This document shows, in pieces, positions 45,417-54,198 of a stretch of DNA of 64,000 nucleotides. This stretch comes from Rhodococcus sp. W8901. GTDB lineage: Bacteria > Actinomycetota > Actinomycetes > Mycobacteriales > Mycobacteriaceae. Position 1 is the first letter of the stretch. Every line of letters starts with the position of its first letter. The DNA lies in contig NZ_CP054690.1 of NCBI RefSeq assembly GCF_013348805.1, positions 3,534,001-3,598,000 on the forward strand. The letters run 5' to 3'. The position numbers and the translations under genes are program-made. The notes beneath the pieces are model-generated. The model was not told the origin of the DNA. It did no database searches and saw only the letters and a program-made list of their open reading frames with translations.

Positions 45417-45514
45417 AGCGGCCCGATCGGCACGCTGATCGACAACTGATCACGCCCGCCGCTTGCACGAGTGTCCCGGAGACGCCGTGCAGGCGGCGGG
45501 CGTAAGTTCCTCTC

Positions 45515-46876
45515 ATGGCCGAGGATCTGCCCGAGACGTCGAACAGCTCGTCGGAGCCGCCCGCGCTGCGCGAGGCGCCGACCCCGAACTCGCCGCGACG
45601 CGTCCGCTATCAACCTCCGGCCCCCAGGTCGGACGGCAGGCCCACTCGCGATTCACTTCCGGACGCACTGCTGCGCCGGGTCAAGCAGTTCTCCGGACGG
45701 CTGTCCACCGAGGCCATCGCCTCGATGCAGGACCAGCTGCCGTTCTTCGCCGACCTCGACGCCGAACAGCGCGCGAGCGTCCAGATGATCGTCCAGAAGT
45801 CGGTGGTCAACTTCCTCGAGTGGCTCACCGACTCCGACAGCGACATCCGATTCACCATCGACGCGTACCAGGTGATTCCGCAGGACCTCGCCCGACGACT
45901 GACCCTCCGCCAGACGGTCGACATGGTGCGGGTCGCAATGGAGTTCTTCGAGCAGCGTCTCCCGGCTCTGGCCCGAAACGACCGGCAGCTGGTGGCGCTC
46001 ACCGAGGCGATCCTGCGCTACGGGCGCGAGCTCGGTTTCGCGGCCGCCTCCGTCTACGCCAGTGCCGCGGAGTCCCGCGGTGCATGGGACACCCGGCTGG
46101 AGGCCCTGGTGGTCGACGCGGTTGTCCGCGGCGACACCGGTTCCGACCTGCAGTCCCGGGCGGCAACCCTGAACTGGGACGCCACCGCGCCCGCGACGGT
46201 CATCGTCGGCACGCCTCCCCCGGAACAGGGCGTGTCGGTGATCGGCACGGTGCACAGCGCAGCGCAGCGCCACGATCGCGGGGCCCTCGCCGTGATCCAG
46301 GGCGATCGGCTCGTCCTCGTCGTCAGCGGTGAGCTGCACGGCACCAAGGCGGCGCGGGAGTTCATGACCGATCTCATGGACAAGTTCTCCGCCGGCCCCG
46401 TCGTGATCGGACCCACCACCCCCAGTCTGGGGGCCGCACACTTCAGTGCGGTCGAGGCGCTGGCCGGCATGGAAGCCGTCGCGGGTTGGCGGGGCGCTCC
46501 GCGGCCCGTCTTCGCCGCCGACCTTCTACCCGAACGCGCCCTTCTCGGAGACACCGCGGCCGTCGTTGCCCTAAACGAACGTTTGATCCAGCCGTTGTCG
46601 GCCGCCGGCTCGGCACTGTCCGACACGCTCGACGCCTACCTGGATTCCGGTGGGGCCGTAGAGGCTTGTGCCCGTCAGCTGTTTGTTCATCCAAATACTG
46701 TCCGCTACCGCCTGAAGCGAATTGCCGAAGTCACCCGCCGGGATCCGACCAACTCGAGGGACGCATATGTGCTCCGCGTCGCAACCACGGTGGGCCGACT
46801 AGCTCAAACACGTCACGAAACGTCGACTTCTGACACATCAGTCACAAAATTCACATTTAGGAATGTCGGGACGTAA
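45515..46876 (+). CDS. mabR: MabR-type (PucR/CdaR-like) transcriptional regulator of FAS-II
   Basis: A 453-residue regulator, counterpart of Rv2242 (MabR), which controls the fabD-acpM-kas-accD operon in mycobacteria. After a disordered N-terminus (1-45), the helical ligand/dimer region (about 50-160) has SGRLSTEAIASMQDQLPFF and TIDAYQVIPQDLARRLTLRQ. A GGDEF-like central domain follows. The C-terminal PucR helix-turn-helix reads TLDAYLDSGGAVEACARQLF then VHPNTVRYRLKRIAEVTRRD. Long-chain acyl-CoAs are the described effectors in mycobacteria. It lies immediately upstream of fabD with an inverted repeat between them. Confidence 0.93.
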   Translation: MAEDLPETSNSSSEPPALREAPTPNSPRRVRYQPPAPRSDGRPTRDSLPDALLRRVKQFSGRLSTEAIASMQDQLPFFADLDAEQRASVQMIVQKSVVNFLEWLTDSDSDIRFTIDAYQVIPQDLARRLTLRQTVDMVRVAMEFFEQRLPALARNDRQLVALTEAILRYGRELGFAAASVYASAAESRGAWDTRLEALVVDAVVRGDTGSDLQSRAATLNWDATAPATVIVGTPPPEQGVSVIGTVHSAAQRHDRGALAVIQGDRLVLVVSGELHGTKAAREFMTDLMDKFSAGPVVIGPTTPSLGAAHFSAVEALAGMEAVAGWRGAPRPVFAADLLPERALLGDTAAVVALNERLIQPLSAAGSALSDTLDAYLDSGGAVEACARQLFVHPNTVRYRLKRIAEVTRRDPTNSRDAYVLRVATTVGRLAQTRHETSTSDTSVTKFTFRNVGT

Positions 46877-46917
46877 CACGGAGGCGCCCGAATTCGATAA
46901 CGGCGGCCGACGTGCTT

Positions 46918-46938
46918 TTTTGTAGGAAACCTACAAAA
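46918..46938. promoter_or_regulatory. Probable MabR operator upstream of fabD
   Basis: TTTTGTAGG-AAA-CCTACAAAA is a perfect 9-bp inverted repeat 66 bases before the fabD start. It has the form TTTTGT-N9-ACAAAA, which is what I recall as the operator described for mycobacterial MabR. It is notably A/T-rich for this genome. Confidence 0.75.
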
Positions 46939-47004
46939 CACGTGTCCAGGTTTCATCCCCGACAACATCTCGCAGACCTGCACCCGCAGTGTTCCCTTGA
47001 AAGC

Positions 47005-47922
47005 GTGATTTCGTTGCTAGCCCCGGGTCAGGGCTCTCAGACCCCCGGCATGCTCAGCCCATGGCTGGAGCTGCCGGGTGCACACGATCGCGTGGCTCTG
47101 TGGTCCAAGGCCTCCGGCCTCGATCTCGTACGCCTGGGCACTACCGCCTCGGCCGAGGAGATCACGGACACCGCAGTGACCCAGCCGCTGGTCGTGGCTG
47201 CCGCGCTCCTCGCCTACGAGGAGCTCGAACGTCGCGGCCAGATCCCCTCCGACACCATCGCCGCCGGTCACTCCGTCGGCGAACTCGCTGCGGCCGCGGT
47301 CGCCGGCGTGCTCTCCTCCGACGACGCGGTGATGCTCGCCGCGATCCGGGGTGGCGAGATGGCGAAGGCGTGTGCGTTGGAGCCCACCGGAATGTCGGCG
47401 GTGCTCGGCGGGGACGAGGACGCCGTCCTGTCCCGGCTCGAGGAACTCGATCTCACGCCGGCCAACCGCAACGCGGCGGGCCAGATCGTGGCGGCCGGGC
47501 GACTCGACGCACTCGAGCAGCTCGCCGCGAACCCGCCCGAGAAGGCCCGCGTACGGGCACTTCCGGTGGCGGGTGCGTTCCACACCCGGTTCATGGCGCC
47601 TGCTCAGGACGCCGTGGCCGAGGCCGCGTCGCGGATCACACCCAACGATCCGTCCCGCACTCTGCTCTCCAACTCGGACGGCGCGCCGGTGACCTCCGGT
47701 GCCGATGCCCTGACTAAGCTGGCCGCGCAGGTGACCCGACCTGTGCGCTGGGACCTGTGTACCGCGAGCCTGCGGGCCGCGCAGGTCTCGGCGATCGCGG
47801 AACTCCCCCCGGCGGGCACCCTGATCGGAATCGCCAAGCGCGAAATGCGCGGCACCCCGACCGCGGCGCTCAAGGAACCCGGGGATCTCTCCGCACTGAC
47901 CGAGTTCACCGAAGTCGGTTAG
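47005..47922 (+). CDS. fabD: Malonyl-CoA:ACP transacylase
   Basis: FabD loads malonyl groups from CoA onto AcpM for FAS-II elongation. It has 305 residues, start GTG 47005 (VISLLAPGQGSQTPGMLSPW). Active-site serine in AGHSVGEL (Ser90), arginine in AAIRGGEMA, histidine in VAGAFHTRFMAPA (His193), and the NRNAAGQIVAAG loop. Length and motifs are normal. First gene of the fabD-acpM-kasA-accD6 operon, counterpart of Rv2243. Confidence 0.96.
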   Translation: MISLLAPGQGSQTPGMLSPWLELPGAHDRVALWSKASGLDLVRLGTTASAEEITDTAVTQPLVVAAALLAYEELERRGQIPSDTIAAGHSVGELAAAAVAGVLSSDDAVMLAAIRGGEMAKACALEPTGMSAVLGGDEDAVLSRLEELDLTPANRNAAGQIVAAGRLDALEQLAANPPEKARVRALPVAGAFHTRFMAPAQDAVAEAASRITPNDPSRTLLSNSDGAPVTSGADALTKLAAQVTRPVRWDLCTASLRAAQVSAIAELPPAGTLIGIAKREMRGTPTAALKEPGDLSALTEFTEVG

Positions 47923-48015
47923 CTTGCTGCGCGCTCACGATGCGCGCACCGGGTCGGCCCCGGCCGCCCCGGACCCACAGAAGACAACACATCGAATGAA
48001 GAAGGGAGCCACGTA

Positions 48016-48327
48016 GTGGCCGCCAACCAGGAAGACATCATCGCCAACCTCGCCGAGATCATCGAAGAGGTCACCGGAATCGAGCCGTCCGAGGTCACGA
48101 TCGAGAAGTCGTTCGTCGACGACCTCGACATCGACTCGCTGTCCATGGTCGAGATCGCGGTCCAGACCGAGGACAAGTACGGCGTGAAGATCCCGGACGA
48201 GGATCTCGCGAGCCTGCGCACCGTCGGCGATGTCGTCGCCTACATCCAGAAGGTCGAGGCCGAGGGCGGCGAGACCGCGGAGACCGTCAAGGCCAAGCTC
48301 GAGGCCGCCAAGAACGACGACGAGTGA
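48016..48327 (+). CDS. acpM: Meromycolate-extension acyl carrier protein
   Basis: A 103-residue ACP, start GTG 48016. The phosphopantetheine serine is Ser41 in the [13 protein letters not shown] motif. It has the C-terminal extension ([20 protein letters not shown] onward) that distinguishes mycobacterial-type AcpM from the roughly 80-residue ACP of other bacteria. Acidic, cytoplasmic, carries growing acyl chains in FAS-II. It lies 93 bp after fabD and 7 bp before kasA. Confidence 0.96.
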   Translation: MAANQEDIIANLAEIIEEVTGIEPSEVTIEKSFVDDLDIDSLSMVEIAVQTEDKYGVKIPDEDLASLRTVGDVVAYIQKVEAEGGETAETVKAKLEAAKNDDE

Positions 48328-48334
48328 GCCGAAC

Positions 48335-49582
48335 GTGACTTCCGCTTCTACCCGAGGGAGATTCCCCAACATCGTCGTCACCAGCCTTGCGGCTACGACG
48401 TCGGTCGCCGGAGATGTGGATGGCACGTGGAAGGGCCTGCTGGCCGGTGAGAGCGGCATCGACGTGCTCGATGGCTCATTCGTGGAGGAATTCGATCTAC
48501 CAGTGCGTTTCGGTGGCCAGTTGAAGGTCCCGTTCGACGACGCACTGTCCCGGGTCGAGATCCGCCGGATGAGCTTCGTCGAACGTCTCGCTCTCGTTCT
48601 GGGTCGTCAGGTCTGGCAGAACGCCGGCAGCCCCGAGGTCGACAAGGATCGCCTCGGGGTTGTCATCGGCACCGGACTCGGCGGCGGCGAGGCGCTCGTC
48701 GACGCCGTCGACAAGCTGCGCGCAGGCGGGTACCGCAAGGTGTCCCCGTTCGCGGTTCAGATGGTGATGCCGAACGGTCCGTCGGCCACCGTCGGACTGG
48801 AACTCGGCGCGCGCGCCGGTGTCATCACGCCGGTCTCGGCGTGTTCGTCCGGCTCGGAGGCCATCGCGCATGCGTTCCGCATGATCGCGATGGGCGACGC
48901 GGACATCGTCGTCGCGGGCGGAGTCGAGGGCAACATCGGCTCCGTGCCGATCGCGAGCTTCGCAATGATGCGCGCGCTCAGCACTCGCAACGACGACCCG
49001 AAGGCGGCTTCGCGCCCCTTCGACAAGGACCGGGACGGTTTCGTCTTCGGCGAAGCGGGCGCAATGATGGTCCTCGAGACGGAGGAGCATGCGAAGGCAC
49101 GCGGGGCGACGATTCACGCCCGCCTGCTGGGCGCCGGCATCACCTCGGACGGATTCCACATCGTGGCGCCCGATCCGGAAGGCACGGGTGCGGCTCGCGC
49201 CATGACCCGGGCCATCGAGACCGCCGGTCTCACCAAGTCCGACATCAAGCACATCAACGCACACGCCACCGCGACCCCGATCGGCGACATCGCCGAGGCA
49301 CTGGCCATCCAGGCCGCGGTCGGCACGCATGCTGCGGTGTATGCGCCCAAGTCGGCACTGGGCCACTCGATCGGCGCCGTCGGCGCCCTCGAGGCCGTGC
49401 TCACGGTCCTGAGTGTGCGTGAGGGCGTCATTCCCCCCACGCTCAATCTCGACAACCAGGATCCAGAGATCGATCTCGACGTCGTGAAGGGTGAACCCCG
49501 GTACGGCGACATCGATTTCGCGATCAACAACTCGTTCGGTTTCGGTGGGCACAACGTCGCGCTCGCCTTCGGCCGGGCTTGA
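48335..49582 (+). CDS. kasA: Beta-ketoacyl-ACP synthase KasA
   Basis: A 415-residue condensing enzyme that elongates acyl-AcpM with malonyl-AcpM in meromycolate synthesis. Start GTG 48335. Catalytic Cys170 in [11 protein letters not shown], His310 in [12 protein letters not shown], Lys339 and His344 in [14 protein letters not shown], and the gate FGFGGHN near the end. Mycobacteria carry kasA and kasB in tandem here; in this window only one copy is present, followed directly by a hairpin and accD6. Substrate chain length cannot be read from the sequence. Confidence 0.95.
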   Translation: MTSASTRGRFPNIVVTSLAATTSVAGDVDGTWKGLLAGESGIDVLDGSFVEEFDLPVRFGGQLKVPFDDALSRVEIRRMSFVERLALVLGRQVWQNAGSPEVDKDRLGVVIGTGLGGGEALVDAVDKLRAGGYRKVSPFAVQMVMPNGPSATVGLELGARAGVITPVSACSSGSEAIAHAFRMIAMGDADIVVAGGVEGNIGSVPIASFAMMRALSTRNDDPKAASRPFDKDRDGFVFGEAGAMMVLETEEHAKARGATIHARLLGAGITSDGFHIVAPDPEGTGAARAMTRAIETAGLTKSDIKHINAHATATPIGDIAEALAIQAAVGTHAAVYAPKSALGHSIGAVGALEAVLTVLSVREGVIPPTLNLDNQDPEIDLDVVKGEPRYGDIDFAINNSFGFGGHNVALAFGRA

Positions 49583-49610
49583 TCCCAGCCGAACTTCGCT
49601 GGACAGCCAG

Positions 49611-49640
49611 GTGGGGGGCCCCGCACCCCGGGGTCCCCAC
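49611..49640 (+). terminator. Intercistronic hairpin between kasA and accD6
   Basis: GTGGGG and CCCCG pair with CGGGG and CCCCAC around a 5-nt loop, with a two-base bulge, 28 bases after the kasA stop. No T-run follows, so it is more likely a processing or attenuation element that sets accD6 output than a full stop. Confidence 0.5.
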
Positions 49641-49683
49641 CCCCGAACCCTCGCCCCATATGGGCTCGCTCAAGGAGGACTCG

Positions 49684-51117
49684 ATGACCGTCATGGCCCC
49701 CGCGACGAACACCGAAGCATCAACCGATCCGCGCGATCCGCTCGCGCGTCTCGCCAAGTTGTTCGATGCCGGTACCGTCGTGCCCCTACATCCCCGCGAC
49801 AAGTCCGGAGTACTCGCCGCATCCGGTGAGATCGACGGCGTTCGCACCATCGCCTACTGCTCCGACGCCACCGTCATGGGCGGCGCCATGGGCATCGAAG
49901 GCTGCAAGCACATCGTTGCCGCCATCGACACCGCCATCGCCGAGAAGGCGCCCGTCATCGGACTGTGGCATTCGGGCGGCGCACGCCTCGCCGAAGGCGT
50001 CGAGGCGCTGCACGCCGTCGGACTGGTCTTCGAGGCCATGGTCCGTGCGTCCGGCCTCGTCCCGCAGATCTCCGTCGTCCTCGGCTTCGCGGCCGGCGGC
50101 GCCGCCTACGGCCCCGCGCTCACCGACATCGTGATCATGGCCCCCGAGGGCCGCGTGTTCGTCACCGGACCCGACGTCGTCAAGAGCGTGACCGGCGAGC
50201 AGGTCGACATGGCCTCGCTCGGCGGCCCCGATACGCACACCAAGAAGTCCGGCGTCGCGCACATCGCTGCACACGACGAGGACGACGCCTACCATCGCGC
50301 CCGCCGCCTGGTGTCGATGTTCTGCGAGCAGGGCGAGTTCGATCTCGCTGCCGCCGAGCACGGCGACACCGACCTGCGGGCGCTGATGCCCGAGTCGGCC
50401 AAGCGCGCGTACGACGTTCGCCCGATCGTGCACGAGCTGCTCGACAACGTCGAGGGCGAGTCGAGTTTCGAAGAGCTGCAGGGCAATTGGGCGCGCAGCA
50501 TCGTCACCGGCCTGGGACGCCTCGGCGGCCGCACGGTGGGTGTGATCGCCAACAACCCGCTCCGCCTGGGCGGCTGCCTCAACTCGGAGAGCGCGGAGAA
50601 GTCCGCCCGCTTCGTCCGCCTGTGCAACGCCTTCGGCATCCCGCTGGTCGTGGTCGTCGACGTCCCCGGCTACCTGCCCGGTGTCAGCCAGGAATGGGAA
50701 GGCGTCGTGCGCCGCGGCGCGAAGCTGCTGCACGCCTTCGCCGAGGCCACGGTTCCCCGCGTCACGCTGGTCACCCGGAAGATCTACGGCGGCGCCTACA
50801 TCGCGATGAACTCGCGCGCGCTGGGCGCCACCGCGGTGTACGCGTGGCCCGAGTCCGAGGTTGCGGTCATGGGCGCCAAGGCTGCCGTCGGCATCCTGCA
50901 CAAGCGCGCCCTGGCCGCCGCGCCGGAGGAGGAGCGCGAGGCGCTGCACGATCGCCTCGCCGCCGAGCACGAGGCCATCGCCGGCGGTGTCGGCCGCGCC
51001 ATCTCCATCGGCGTGGTGGACGAGACGATCGATCCGGCCAAGACGCGCAGCGTCATCACCGCGGCCCTCGCCGCGGCACCGGCCGGCCGTGGACAGCACA
51101 AGAACATTCCGCTGTGA
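49684..51117 (+). CDS. accD6: Acetyl/propionyl-CoA carboxylase carboxyltransferase subunit AccD6
   Basis: A 477-residue biotin-dependent carboxyltransferase that makes malonyl-CoA for FAS-II. Start ATG 49684 behind AAGGAGGA. Crotonase-like carboxyltransferase N-domain: DATVMGGAMGIEGCKHIVAA, WHSGGARLAEGVEAL and VLGFAAGGAAYGPALTD, binding acyl-CoA. C-domain: DVPGYLPGVSQEWEGVVRRG, KIYGGAYIAMNSRALGAT and WPESEVAVMGAKAAVGIL, binding biotin. The oxyanion-forming Gly-Gly pairs are intact. Counterpart of Rv2247 and last gene of the operon; a 15-bp terminator follows. Confidence 0.95.
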   Translation: MTVMAPATNTEASTDPRDPLARLAKLFDAGTVVPLHPRDKSGVLAASGEIDGVRTIAYCSDATVMGGAMGIEGCKHIVAAIDTAIAEKAPVIGLWHSGGARLAEGVEALHAVGLVFEAMVRASGLVPQISVVLGFAAGGAAYGPALTDIVIMAPEGRVFVTGPDVVKSVTGEQVDMASLGGPDTHTKKSGVAHIAAHDEDDAYHRARRLVSMFCEQGEFDLAAAEHGDTDLRALMPESAKRAYDVRPIVHELLDNVEGESSFEELQGNWARSIVTGLGRLGGRTVGVIANNPLRLGGCLNSESAEKSARFVRLCNAFGIPLVVVVDVPGYLPGVSQEWEGVVRRGAKLLHAFAEATVPRVTLVTRKIYGGAYIAMNSRALGATAVYAWPESEVAVMGAKAAVGILHKRALAAAPEEEREALHDRLAAEHEAIAGGVGRAISIGVVDETIDPAKTRSVITAALAAAPAGRGQHKNIPL

Positions 51118-51131
51118 CACGACGACACTGA

Positions 51132-51168
51132 GTGATGGGGCCCCGCACCGCGGGGCCCCATCACTTTT
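51132..51168 (+). terminator. Terminator of the fabD-acpM-kasA-accD6 operon
   Basis: A 15-bp perfect stem (GTGATGGGGCCCCGC / GCGGGGCCCCATCAC), ACC loop and TTTT, 14 bases past the accD6 stop: a textbook intrinsic terminator. Confidence 0.93.
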
Positions 51169-51296
51169 GGGTCCCGACGGCCCACTCCACTGCCGGGCCG
51201 AGACTCACCACCCTCGTCGACGCCGTCCGGTTTGCCGGATCTCGTTGCACCACAGAGAAATCGGCCACACCCGGAAAAGGACACGACCGAACCGAC

Positions 51297-51809
51297 TCAG
51301 CCGACGTCGCGGCGCAGCCAGGTCACCTCGGCGCCCTCGCCACCGCTGCGGTAGGGCTCGAGCACCTCGTCCCACGGCGTGCCGAGGGCGTGCTCCACGG
51401 CGGCGGCGAAACCGTCGGCGCCCTTCGCGAGCAGCGCCCGCAGTCGCATCTCGCCGACGACGACGTCCCCGTTCGCACTCGTCGAACCGCGCCACAGCCC
51501 GAGGCCCGGCACGTGGCTGAATCGTTCGCCGTCCACGCCGTCACTCGGGTTCTCCGTCACCTCGAAGTACAGCAGGGGCCAGGCCCGCAGGCCCGCCGCG
51601 AGCCTGGACCCGGTACCGACAGGGCCGGACCAGTCGCAGGTTGCCCGTAGTGTGCCGCCGACCGCGGGCTGAGCCGTCCAGCGAAGGTTGGCGCGGGCAT
51701 CGAGAATCGAGGTGAGGGCCCACTCGACGTGTGGACAGACGGCGGCGGGCGACGAGTGGACGTAGATCACTCCGGTCGTCGCATCCGCGAACTGGTTCAA
51801 CGAGCGCAC
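51297..51809 (-). CDS. DUF3145 protein
   Basis: A 170-residue actinobacterial DUF3145 protein, starting at GTG 51809 behind GGAGG. Recognisable stretches are TGVIYVHSSPAAVCPHVEWA, GGTLRATCDWSGPVGTGSRL, WPLLYFEVTENPSDGVDGER and GTPWDEVLEPYRSGGEGAEV. Cytoplasmic, no known role. It lies convergent to the FAS-II operon and is often found beside it in relatives. Confidence 0.88.
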   Translation of the reverse strand: MRSLNQFADATTGVIYVHSSPAAVCPHVEWALTSILDARANLRWTAQPAVGGTLRATCDWSGPVGTGSRLAAGLRAWPLLYFEVTENPSDGVDGERFSHVPGLGLWRGSTSANGDVVVGEMRLRALLAKGADGFAAAVEHALGTPWDEVLEPYRSGGEGAEVTWLRRDVG

Positions 51810-51963
51810 TGCAACACCTCCAGCTTCGACGAGGGACGTCTTCCCCAACGACCTCGATCAAGTGGAGCCGGCTGTGTCGCAATCGCGACTTCACAGAGCG
51901 ACACAACGTCGACCAGTGTGCCCTGTGATGCCACTGTTACGCCAGTGATAGCAGTAAATTGAT

Positions 51964-52782
51964 CTACCGACGGGCGCGCAACTCGGCGACGACGCCGTCA
52001 CTCAATGCCGGCCACAGCGGCTTCGCCCAGTCCCCGAAAGCCCTATCCGTCAGCACGACGCACGCGGCGTCGACGGCCGGGTCCACCCAGAGGAAGGTCC
52101 CGGACTGGCCGAAGTGCCCGTAGGTGGCCGAGGAGTTGCCCGAGCCGGTCCAGTGCGGACTCTTGCCGTCCCGGATCTCGAAGCCGAGCCCCCAGTCGTT
52201 GGGCCGCTGCGGGCCGTAGCCGGGCAGCAGGCCGGCAAGTCCGGGGAACTGCACGCTGGTGGCCTCGGTGTGGGTCTGCGGCGAGATCAGGATGGGGCGC
52301 AGCAGTTCGGCGGCGAACCGCGCGAGGTCGGCCGTGCTCGCCTGTCCCCCGTGCCCGGCGGAACCGACGAGGGCGGAGTTCACCATCCCCAACGGCGCGA
52401 ACACTGCCTCGGCCACGTAGTCGGCGAACCCGATCCCGGTCTCGGTCTCGACGAAGTCCGCCAGCACCTCGAACCCGGCGCTGGAGTAGATGCGCTTGGC
52501 GCCCGGCTCCGCCTGCACCTTGTGTTCGCCGAATGCCAGACCCGACGTGTGCGCGAGCAGGTGTCGCACCGTGGCGCCGGGTGGGCCGGCGGGCTGGTCG
52601 AGTTCGATCGCCCCTTCTTCGACGGCCACGAGAGCGGCATACGCGCACAACAGCTTCGTCACGGACGCGAGTGGATACACCCGCTCCTGGTCACCGAAAT
52701 GCGCAACGCCTCGGCCACCGTCGACGACGGCAGCCGAGGCGTTGTCCACCGGCCATTGCCCGATCCGATCGAGAGTCTGCAC
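51964..52782 (-). CDS. Serine hydrolase of the beta-lactamase/EstB family
   Basis: A 272-residue class C-like serine hydrolase. Catalytic S-x-x-K is LASVTKLLCAYAA (Ser40, Lys43). The second motif is YSS (residues 99-101) in place of the usual YxN. A third HFGQSGTFLWVDP stretch supplies the HxG-type motif (H-F-G). DQPAGPPGATVRHLLAHTSG is the conserved segment between. There is no signal peptide, so it is probably a cytoplasmic esterase or peptidase rather than a beta-lactamase. It lies 34 bp downstream of the alcohol dehydrogenase gene on the same strand and is likely cotranscribed. Confidence 0.85.
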   Translation of the reverse strand: MQTLDRIGQWPVDNASAAVVDGGRGVAHFGDQERVYPLASVTKLLCAYAALVAVEEGAIELDQPAGPPGATVRHLLAHTSGLAFGEHKVQAEPGAKRIYSSAGFEVLADFVETETGIGFADYVAEAVFAPLGMVNSALVGSAGHGGQASTADLARFAAELLRPILISPQTHTEATSVQFPGLAGLLPGYGPQRPNDWGLGFEIRDGKSPHWTGSGNSSATYGHFGQSGTFLWVDPAVDAACVVLTDRAFGDWAKPLWPALSDGVVAELRARR

Positions 52783-52816
52783 CCGATCAGACTACGAGGG
52801 GCGTCCGATCAGAGGT

Positions 52817-53944
52817 TCACCAGTCCGCTTCGGTGTAGCGGACCACACCGCGAATGTTCTTACCGTCGAGCATGTCCTGGTAACCCTCGTTGAGCTGCTC
52901 GAGCGAGTACGTGTTGGTGACCATGTCCTCGAGATTGAGCAGGCCCGCCCGGTACAGGTTCAGCAGGTTCGGGATGTCCACGCGGGCGTTGCAGCCACCG
53001 TAGATGTTGCCCTGCAGGTCCTTCTGCAGCATCGCGAACAGGAACGCGTTGAGCTTGACGTCCATGTCGGCCATGTGGCCCATCGCGGTGACGACGCAGC
53101 GACCGTTCTTGGCGGTGAGTGTGAGGGCCGGGTCGACGTACTCGCCCTTCATCTCACCGACCGTGATGATCGTCTTCTGGCACATGCGGCCCCAGGTGAT
53201 CTCCATGATCGGCGCGATCGCCTCTTCCATCGAGGCGAAGGCATGCGTGGCGCCGAACTTGAGGGCCTGCTCGCGCTTGAACGGCACCGGGTCGATCGCG
53301 AACACGTGGCGTGCACCCGACGCGACGGCACCCTGCAGGGCGCTCATACCGACGCCGCCGACACCGATGATGGCGACCGAGTCACCCGGCTTGACGTCGG
53401 CGACGTGCGTCGCCGAACCCCATCCGGTCGGGACACCGCAGCCCACGAGGGCGGCGAGCTCGAACGGGATGTCCTTCTCGATCTTGACGACCGACGTCTG
53501 GTGCACCGTCATGTAGGGCGAGAACGTGCCGAGCAGGCTCATCGGGATCACGTTCTCCCCGCGCGCCTGGATGCGGTAGGTGCCGTCGGCGATGGCCTGG
53601 CCGCTGAGCAGCCCCATGCCGAGGTCGCAGAGGTTCGAATGGCCCGACGAACACGACGGGCAGCGTCCACAGGCCGGGATGAACGAGAGCACGACGTGGT
53701 CGCCGACCTCGAGATCCGTGACGCCCTCGCCGACCTTGGTGATCACACCCGCGCCCTCGTGGCCGCCCATGGCCGGGTAGGACGCCATCGGCGTCGCACC
53801 GGTGACGATGTGGTGGTCGGAGTGGCACATGCCGGCGGCTTCCATGCGGATCTGAACCTCGCCGGCGACCGGGTCACCGAGTTCGATCTCCTCGATCGAC
53901 CACTTCTCGTTGATGCCCCACAGCAACGCGCCCTTGGTCTTCAT
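52817..53944 (-). CDS. NDMA-dependent (mycothiol-era) zinc alcohol dehydrogenase
   Basis: A 375-residue zinc-dependent medium-chain alcohol dehydrogenase of the actinobacterial nicotinoprotein (NDMA-dependent) group, with tightly bound NAD(H). Start MKTKGALLWGINEKWSIEEI at 53944. Catalytic zinc ligands: Cys40 in GMCHSDHH and His in GGHEGAG. Structural zinc lobe CGRCPSCSSGHSNLC. Rossmann motif VAIIGVGGVGMSALQGAVAS. TVHQTSVVKIEKDIPFELAA and LVGCGVPTGWGSA provide the third catalytic ligand. Relatives oxidise primary alcohols, sometimes of sterol side chains. A KstR-type box lies 64 bases upstream. Confidence 0.92.
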   Translation of the reverse strand: MKTKGALLWGINEKWSIEEIELGDPVAGEVQIRMEAAGMCHSDHHIVTGATPMASYPAMGGHEGAGVITKVGEGVTDLEVGDHVVLSFIPACGRCPSCSSGHSNLCDLGMGLLSGQAIADGTYRIQARGENVIPMSLLGTFSPYMTVHQTSVVKIEKDIPFELAALVGCGVPTGWGSATHVADVKPGDSVAIIGVGGVGMSALQGAVASGARHVFAIDPVPFKREQALKFGATHAFASMEEAIAPIMEITWGRMCQKTIITVGEMKGEYVDPALTLTAKNGRCVVTAMGHMADMDVKLNAFLFAMLQKDLQGNIYGGCNARVDIPNLLNLYRAGLLNLEDMVTNTYSLEQLNEGYQDMLDGKNIRGVVRYTEADW

Positions 53945-54007
53945 TTGCAACCGCCCTTCCATACCTAACAACCGATTGCTGTGACGATAGCCACAAATCT
54001 TCTAAAT

Positions 54008-54021
54008 TGGAACACGTTCTA
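54008..54021. promoter_or_regulatory. Candidate KstR-type operator
   Basis: TGGAACACGTTCTA fits the TNNAACNNGTTNNA pattern of the sterol-catabolism repressor KstR at every fixed position, and lies 64 bases upstream of the alcohol dehydrogenase start, within the divergent promoter region. One match to a short degenerate pattern; supportive but not proof. Confidence 0.5.
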
Positions 54022-54198
54022 GGCGGTGAGTAGGAAACCGGCCCACTGAGTGGGAGAACTTCCCAGGTCACCGCCCGTTCACGGCGCCGGACTCCCGCCG
54101 AGCCCACCCGGACCGACTGGACGCTCGACCTGATCTGTCGGTATCCCGTGAGACGTTTCCGTTGTCGAGTTGGCTTCAGGGGAGGAACTCAGCAGTTC

